The notes beneath the pieces were generated by a model. That model did not search any database, was not told where the DNA came from, and worked only from the letters and a program-made list of their open reading frames with translations. Below, in pieces: positions 6,937 to 9,811 of a stretch of 9,811 nucleotides of DNA (position 1 is its first letter; the number at the start of each line of letters is the position of its first letter). This stretch comes from Dehalococcoidales bacterium (GTDB lineage Bacteria > Chloroflexota > Dehalococcoidia > Dehalococcoidales > RBG-16-60-22). Location: positions 1 through 9,811 of the forward strand of contig JADHXF010000060.1 in the NCBI GenBank assembly GCA_016783105.1. Reading direction: 5' to 3'. A program made the translations under genes and the position numbers.

Positions 6937-8604
6937 CTAACGGACCGCTACTGTCTCACTCGTGGTCTCAGAGCTGACACTGACCACTTCTGCCGGTTTC
7001 TCCGTCAGCAGGTCAAGCACTCGCTGGGACGGGTTTATATGGGGCGGCTTGAGGTGTGCCAGGTCGGCTCCTTCCGCCCGCCGTTGCTCGGTGAAATGGG
7101 CGAAGGCTCCCTGCGGGAGCACGTTCACCTCAACCTTGAAGTCAATCATGTCGGCAAAGTCATCGCGATACAGCATTTTGGTGTCTTTATTATGGCTGTC
7201 CGAGCTGAGAATCTGCTCCCGTACGGCGGCGGCGATTTCCGCCTCGCTGCCCTGATAGCCATTTTTCAGCTCAATGTATAGACTGAGCACCGGCTGCTTT
7301 TCCTTCTTGAAGGCGGCCCAGTCTTCATAGGCGATGCCGGTATTCTCAATTGCCTGCCAGACTGTTTTTTCGGTCAGCCGGATAAAGACGAAATCAAGCA
7401 GGTCGTCGGCACGCCGCTCAAACGCCATCTGCGGGATGTCAATGCCCAGCTTCTCATTATGCAGTGAGGTGATTCTAATCATATCCCCGGGACGATACCT
7501 GGCCAGCGAACCACCGTGGAAGTTGGTGATGACGATTTCGTAATTCTCACCGGCTTCCACTTCGTCAAGCAGAACCGTCTTTGGTTGATATTCAGGGTCA
7601 AGACGCCACTTGAAGTGTTCCTTTTCCGGGATGAACTCGAGGAAGTTGAGGCTGGGAATGAAGGTCATGCTCTCAAAGTCCCAGGTCTGCGTGGCGATGA
7701 TGCCGCCTTCGGTACCGGTGTAGAGATCCAGCGGATATTTCCCCCACAGCGCCTTTATCTTATCGCGGTAGACGGCACTGTCAAGCCCGCTGCTCATAAT
7801 GCCTTTCACCGACCATATATCTTTGGGCAGCATCGGCCGCCGTGCCAGTTTACTCCGGGCTATTCCCCTGGTCAGGCGCAGCAATGCTTTGGGTCGGGCG
7901 AGCAGGGGGCGGATATCCACTTTATCGGTTGACTGGCTGAACTTGTCGCCCACCACCACCAGAGCCATAGACAATCCAAAAAAATAATCAAGTCCCTCGG
8001 ACAGGGCCTGCTTGAAACCGAGCTTTATTCTATCTTCAAAAGCGAGTTCCTCGGCTTCTTCCAGCGGAGGCAGGTACTGGACTGGTGTCTGCATGCCTAA
8101 CATGTCCGCCATGGTTCCGGACATGTAGGGTCGGGGAGCGACCGTATACACGATTTTGGGGCGGCCGTTGAGCTGGGAGGTATCCCCCCAGCCCTTGCAG
8201 CTGGAGAGCATGCCCACGCCGTACATTATCGTACTTAGTTCCTCGGCGAACGCCTGCGTCATCGGGACCCACTTGCTCGGATAATCGCCGGAACGTCCTG
8301 AAGTGTGCACCCAGGAGACAGGGTCGGCAGGCAGTGGCGCCTCTCTTTTATCGCTGAGCTCGGGGCAGTAGTCTGCGTAGGTGGTCAGAGGCACCTGCTC
8401 GCGAAATTCCTCCACCGTTTCCGGTCTGGCGCCGCGCATGATTTTTCTGCCCAGTGTGCACCCGTTGAGCAGCTTTATCTGTTCCAGGAGCAGCCTCTTC
8501 TGTATGGCCATAAACTGCTCCAGAGAAAGCCTGAGGTAGCCACAGCACATCTGCCACAGCTCTTCATCCCTTCCCTGCTGTAAAAGCTCGATTGCTTTTG
8601 GCAT
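6937..8604 (-). CDS. GH3-family adenylate-forming enzyme
   Basis: This 555-aa protein resembles the GH3 (auxin-responsive promoter) family. These enzymes activate a carboxylic acid with ATP and, in plants, transfer it to an amino acid. Visible landmarks in order: a PaaK-like VEEFREQVPLTTYADY (64-79); a phosphate-binding loop HTSGRSGDYPSKWVP (100-114) in place of the usual SSGT-type loop; YTGTEGG (295-301) in the position of the acyl-adenylate tyrosine/glutamate motif; and YEIVITNFHGG plus YRPGDMIRI (355-378), the family's C-terminal core. The last 25 residues are a Ser/Thr/Glu-rich tail. Length matches the family. The ATG has GGAG at 8612-8615, 7 nt away. Bacterial members mostly lack an assigned substrate, so none is claimed. 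It lies upstream of the c-di-GMP enzyme, which has its own promoter. Confidence 0.85.
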   Translation of the reverse strand: MPKAIELLQQGRDEELWQMCCGYLRLSLEQFMAIQKRLLLEQIKLLNGCTLGRKIMRGARPETVEEFREQVPLTTYADYCPELSDKREAPLPADPVSWVHTSGRSGDYPSKWVPMTQAFAEELSTIMYGVGMLSSCKGWGDTSQLNGRPKIVYTVAPRPYMSGTMADMLGMQTPVQYLPPLEEAEELAFEDRIKLGFKQALSEGLDYFFGLSMALVVVGDKFSQSTDKVDIRPLLARPKALLRLTRGIARSKLARRPMLPKDIWSVKGIMSSGLDSAVYRDKIKALWGKYPLDLYTGTEGGIIATQTWDFESMTFIPSLNFLEFIPEKEHFKWRLDPEYQPKTVLLDEVEAGENYEIVITNFHGGSLARYRPGDMIRITSLHNEKLGIDIPQMAFERRADDLLDFVFIRLTEKTVWQAIENTGIAYEDWAAFKKEKQPVLSLYIELKNGYQGSEAEIAAAVREQILSSDSHNKDTKMLYRDDFADMIDFKVEVNVLPQGAFAHFTEQRRAEGADLAHLKPPHINPSQRVLDLLTEKPAEVVSVSSETTSETVAVR

Positions 8605-8629
8605 GAGTCAACTCCAAAGCTGGCTTAGC

Positions 8630-8658
8630 TATCAGGTTGACTATGCCACGTATCAGGT
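8630..8658. repeat. Direct repeat TATCAGGT, 21 bp apart
   Basis: TATCAGGT occurs at 8630-8637 and 8651-8658, with starts exactly 21 bp apart, i.e. about two turns of DNA. It lies in the leader region between the inverted-repeat operator candidate and the GH3 start codon. It could be a second regulator site, or chance at this length. Confidence 0.35.
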
Positions 8659-8676
8659 GGGCTGGGAAGTGATTGT

Positions 8677-8695
8677 GTTCTAGAACATAGTTCTA
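8677..8695. promoter_or_regulatory. Operator candidate: three GTTCTA/TAGAAC half-sites
   Basis: GTTCTAGAAC (8677-8686) is a perfect 10-bp palindrome. After ATA, a further GTTCTA (8690-8695) forms a second inverted repeat with the TAGAAC before it (8681-8686). The array sits 73 bp upstream of the GH3 start and 58 bp downstream of the RHH-like gene. No strong -35/-10 pair is visible in this 149-bp spacer, only weak ones overlapping the array. RHH proteins often bind short repeated half-sites, so the neighbouring gene product is a candidate binder (inference). Confidence 0.6.
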
Positions 8696-8753
8696 TTTTG
8701 CCGTGAAAGGAACAGGTGGGGACTGTGGTTCAGATAGCAGAGGGGAGGGATGG

Positions 8754-9077
8754 TTAGGGGTTTTTATTCTTGTTGTCGGAGCGGCCCAGTGACTGCAGCT
8801 TCTCGCTCAGCTCCTGGAAGGTTTTGTCCTGAGGTTGTTTGCCCAGTTCGAGCCCGTAGGTGAGGAAGAACTCCAGAAAATTGCGCAGCAGTTCCTTCAT
8901 GCCCGCAGCAAACTGGTGGAACTCATCTTTATCAACATAATTATTGTGGCCGGTCGGCTCTATCAACTGGCTGTTAATCAGGAACTCCAGGAATTCCGAG
9001 TAGCCCATGTCGCCGCGGTTATCGTCGATCTTTCTGGCGATATCGGCATCAACGATTAGCATTCTTTTATCTGCCAC
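8754..9077 (-). CDS. Small protein with ribbon-helix-helix-like N-terminus
   Basis: This 107-aa protein has no firm family assignment. Residues 3-37 (KRMLIVDADIARKIDDN, then RGDMGYSEFLEFLINSQL) follow the pattern of a ribbon-helix-helix DNA-binding domain: a short strand, a helix, an RGD-type turn and a second helix with an SEFLEFLI core. Residues 48-80 look like a single amphipathic helix, and the end (SDNKNKNP) is polar. The start is GTG at 9077, supported by AAAGGAG at 9084-9090 with 6-nt spacing; the internal ATG at codon 6 has no such site. It follows a terminator hairpin of the winged-helix gene, so its expression depends on readthrough or an unseen promoter. A regulator of the GH3 gene or of itself is a reasonable guess. 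DNA binding is inferred from pattern, not proven. Confidence 0.75.
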   Translation of the reverse strand: MADKRMLIVDADIARKIDDNRGDMGYSEFLEFLINSQLIEPTGHNNYVDKDEFHQFAAGMKELLRNFLEFFLTYGLELGKQPQDKTFQELSEKLQSLGRSDNKNKNP

Positions 9078-9099
9078 GCTCGTCTCCTTTAATTTATTT

Positions 9100-9132
9100 A
9101 AAAAGAGACCTGAAGACCCGGCTGTCCTCAGG
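9100..9132 (-). terminator. Rho-independent terminator or attenuator after the winged-helix gene
   Basis: On the minus strand CCTGAGGAC (9132-9124), a 6-nt loop and GTCTTCAGG (9117-9109) form a 9-bp stem with one G-U pair. It is followed by TCTCTTTTT (9108-9100). It lies 27 nt after the winged-helix stop codon and just upstream of the next gene's Shine-Dalgarno, so it could set the ratio between the two genes. Confidence 0.8.
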
Positions 9133-9158
9133 CCGATGTTAAACGCGCCACACGAAGG

Positions 9159-9440
9159 TTAGAAACTGTAATCCTCATCCAGGCCGAGCATTACCTTTAT
9201 ATTGCTTATCAGCTGAAGCAGCTTCAGGCCGCTGTCCGTTACCTGGTAGGTCACGGAGGGGTTACCCATCTTCATCTTGTCAATATAGCCGGCACCTACC
9301 AGGTAGCCGAGATATTTCTGTATCTGGCGGTAGCTCATGTTGGCGCCGTACATGATTTGCGTCTTGCCGGCGCCATTCTCGCCCACTTTGAGCATATCGG
9401 CAATGATTTCGATATCTGAACGCCGCTGATTTACCCTCAC
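9159..9440 (-). CDS. Archaeal-type winged-helix DNA-binding protein (93 aa)
   Basis: This small winged-helix protein resembles the wHTH group common in archaea (Pfam HTH_45-like). Landmarks are RRSDIEIIADMLKVG near the start, KTQIMYGANMSYRQIQKYL (the helix-turn-helix), LVGAGYIDK (wing approach) and VTYQVTDSGLKLLQLI at the end. It has no ligand domain and probably acts as a dimeric repressor or activator. I place the start at the GTG at 9440 because GGAGG lies 6 nt upstream; a TTG one codon earlier (9443) is only 3 nt from it. It has a near-consensus promoter and a terminator, so it can be a single-gene unit. The target is unknown; the adjacent prepilin peptidase, the RHH-like gene or its own promoter are the nearest candidates. 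Confidence 0.88.
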   Translation of the reverse strand: MRVNQRRSDIEIIADMLKVGENGAGKTQIMYGANMSYRQIQKYLGYLVGAGYIDKMKMGNPSVTYQVTDSGLKLLQLISNIKVMLGLDEDYSF

Positions 9441-9471
9441 CAATAGCCTCCGTTACTTTATTAGCAGGACT

Positions 9472-9500
9472 ATTGTACTATCGATTTCGCCATTTGTCAA
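9472..9500 (-). promoter_or_regulatory. Strong sigma70-type promoter of the winged-helix gene
   Basis: On the minus strand a perfect TTGACA (9500-9495) is followed by a 17-nt spacer and TACAAT (9477-9472, 5 of 6). The expected leader is about 25 nt and includes the GGAGG Shine-Dalgarno. Confidence 0.8.
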
Positions 9501-9559
9501 CAAAATAGAAGATAATTTAACAGAAAAATCCAGGATTACGGTTCGCCTTGCCCTGTTAT

Positions 9560-9579
9560 AAACGGGTTTTTACCCATTT
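9560..9579. terminator. Hairpin downstream of the prepilin peptidase gene, possible weak terminator
   Basis: AAACGGGT (9560-9567), loop TTTT and ACCCATTT (9572-9579) form an 8-bp stem with one wobble pair. On the minus strand it comes 30 nt after the peptidase stop codon. There is no long U-run beyond the stem, so termination may be inefficient. It is the only clear structure in the 166-169-bp spacer apart from the winged-helix promoter. Confidence 0.45.
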
Positions 9580-9609
9580 CGTCGGGCTGGACTGGGGTCA
9601 CAGGACAAT

Positions 9610-9811
9610 TCAGAGATGGAGCAACCCGAGATACCAGTTGAGGATATCGCTTCCCCATATGAGGGTGAGCATGGTGGCTATGGCCAGGAAGGAGCCAAAA
9701 GGGAGAGGCTCTCGCCTCTTTTTCAACTTCAGCAGCAAGAGGGTTATGCCCACCACCCCGCCCAGAATCGCGCCCAGAGTCAGCGAAAGGAGCACCAGTC
9801 TCGGGCCGGTT
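9610..9811 (-). CDS. pilD: Prepilin peptidase (PilD/GspO type), C-terminal end only
   Basis: The last 66 residues of a type IV prepilin peptidase enter from the right edge. The reading frame stays open from position 9810 to the TGA at 9610-9612. Visible are a GPRLVLLSLTLGAILGGVVG membrane helix, a short basic loop (KLKKRREP), then LPFGSFLAIATML and a last helix ending WYLGLLHL. The basic loop followed by P-F-G-x-F-L-A and a terminal helix with W-Y-L is the C-terminal signature of this aspartic peptidase family, which cuts leaders such as those of the two pilins here and N-methylates the new end in full-length members. The catalytic GxGD and the first aspartate are outside the window, so activity cannot be judged. 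It lies on the same strand as the pilins, about 8.7 kb upstream of them. Confidence 0.85.
   Translation of the reverse strand, partial: TGPRLVLLSLTLGAILGGVVGITLLLLKLKKRREPLPFGSFLAIATMLTLIWGSDILNWYLGLLHL

Noticed and set aside
9610..9795. Free-standing 61-aa membrane protein
   Set aside because: The frame continues without a stop to the window edge and the sequence matches the C-terminus of prepilin peptidases, so it is the end of a longer gene starting outside the window.

Overview
The window looks like bacterial chromosome with moderate GC content. Every gene I can support lies on the minus strand, so transcription runs from right to left. The gene mix suggests an uncultured Chloroflexota of the Dehalococcoidia type: a GH3-family enzyme, an archaeal-style winged-helix protein, NarL-type two-component proteins, and type IV pilins with a KGFTLIELLIVVAILGVL signal. 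This taxonomic reading is an inference from gene families. No rRNA, tRNA, CRISPR array, insertion sequence or phage gene is visible.

In transcription order the window holds: (1) the C-terminal end of a prepilin peptidase (PilD/GspO type), cut by the right edge; (2) a 93-aa winged-helix DNA-binding protein with a near-ideal promoter and a rho-independent terminator behind it; (3) a 107-aa protein with a ribbon-helix-helix-like N-terminus; (4) a 149-bp spacer with an inverted-repeat operator candidate; (5) a 555-aa GH3-family (adenylate-forming) enzyme; (6) a 1017-aa membrane protein carrying 7-8 TM segments, two GAF domains, GGDEF and HD-GYP, whose promoter sits so close to the ATG that the mRNA should be leaderless; (7) an atypical NarL-family regulator without the usual receiver acidic pair; (8) a NarX/DesK-type membrane histidine kinase and its 1-nt-spaced NarL-family response regulator; (9) two tandem, near-identical type IV pilin genes, the second cut by the left edge.

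Read together, the window looks like a pilus locus with its own signalling. Pilins and a prepilin peptidase sit at the two ends. Between them lie a kinase-regulator pair just upstream of the pilins and one protein with both c-di-GMP synthesis (GGDEF with an RxxD inhibition site) and c-di-GMP hydrolysis (HD-GYP) signatures. c-di-GMP control of type IV pili is well established in other bacteria; the link here is inferred from proximity. Whether the GH3 enzyme, the winged-helix protein and the RHH-like protein belong to the same programme is open.

The most striking items are the mosaic pilin duplication (132 bp of perfect identity next to a strongly diverged patch), the promoter of the GGDEF/HD-GYP gene (17-bp palindrome over the -10 box, three phased ACYAAAGT repeats upstream, predicted leaderless start), the degenerate receiver domain, and the GTTCTA/TAGAAC array before the GH3 gene.
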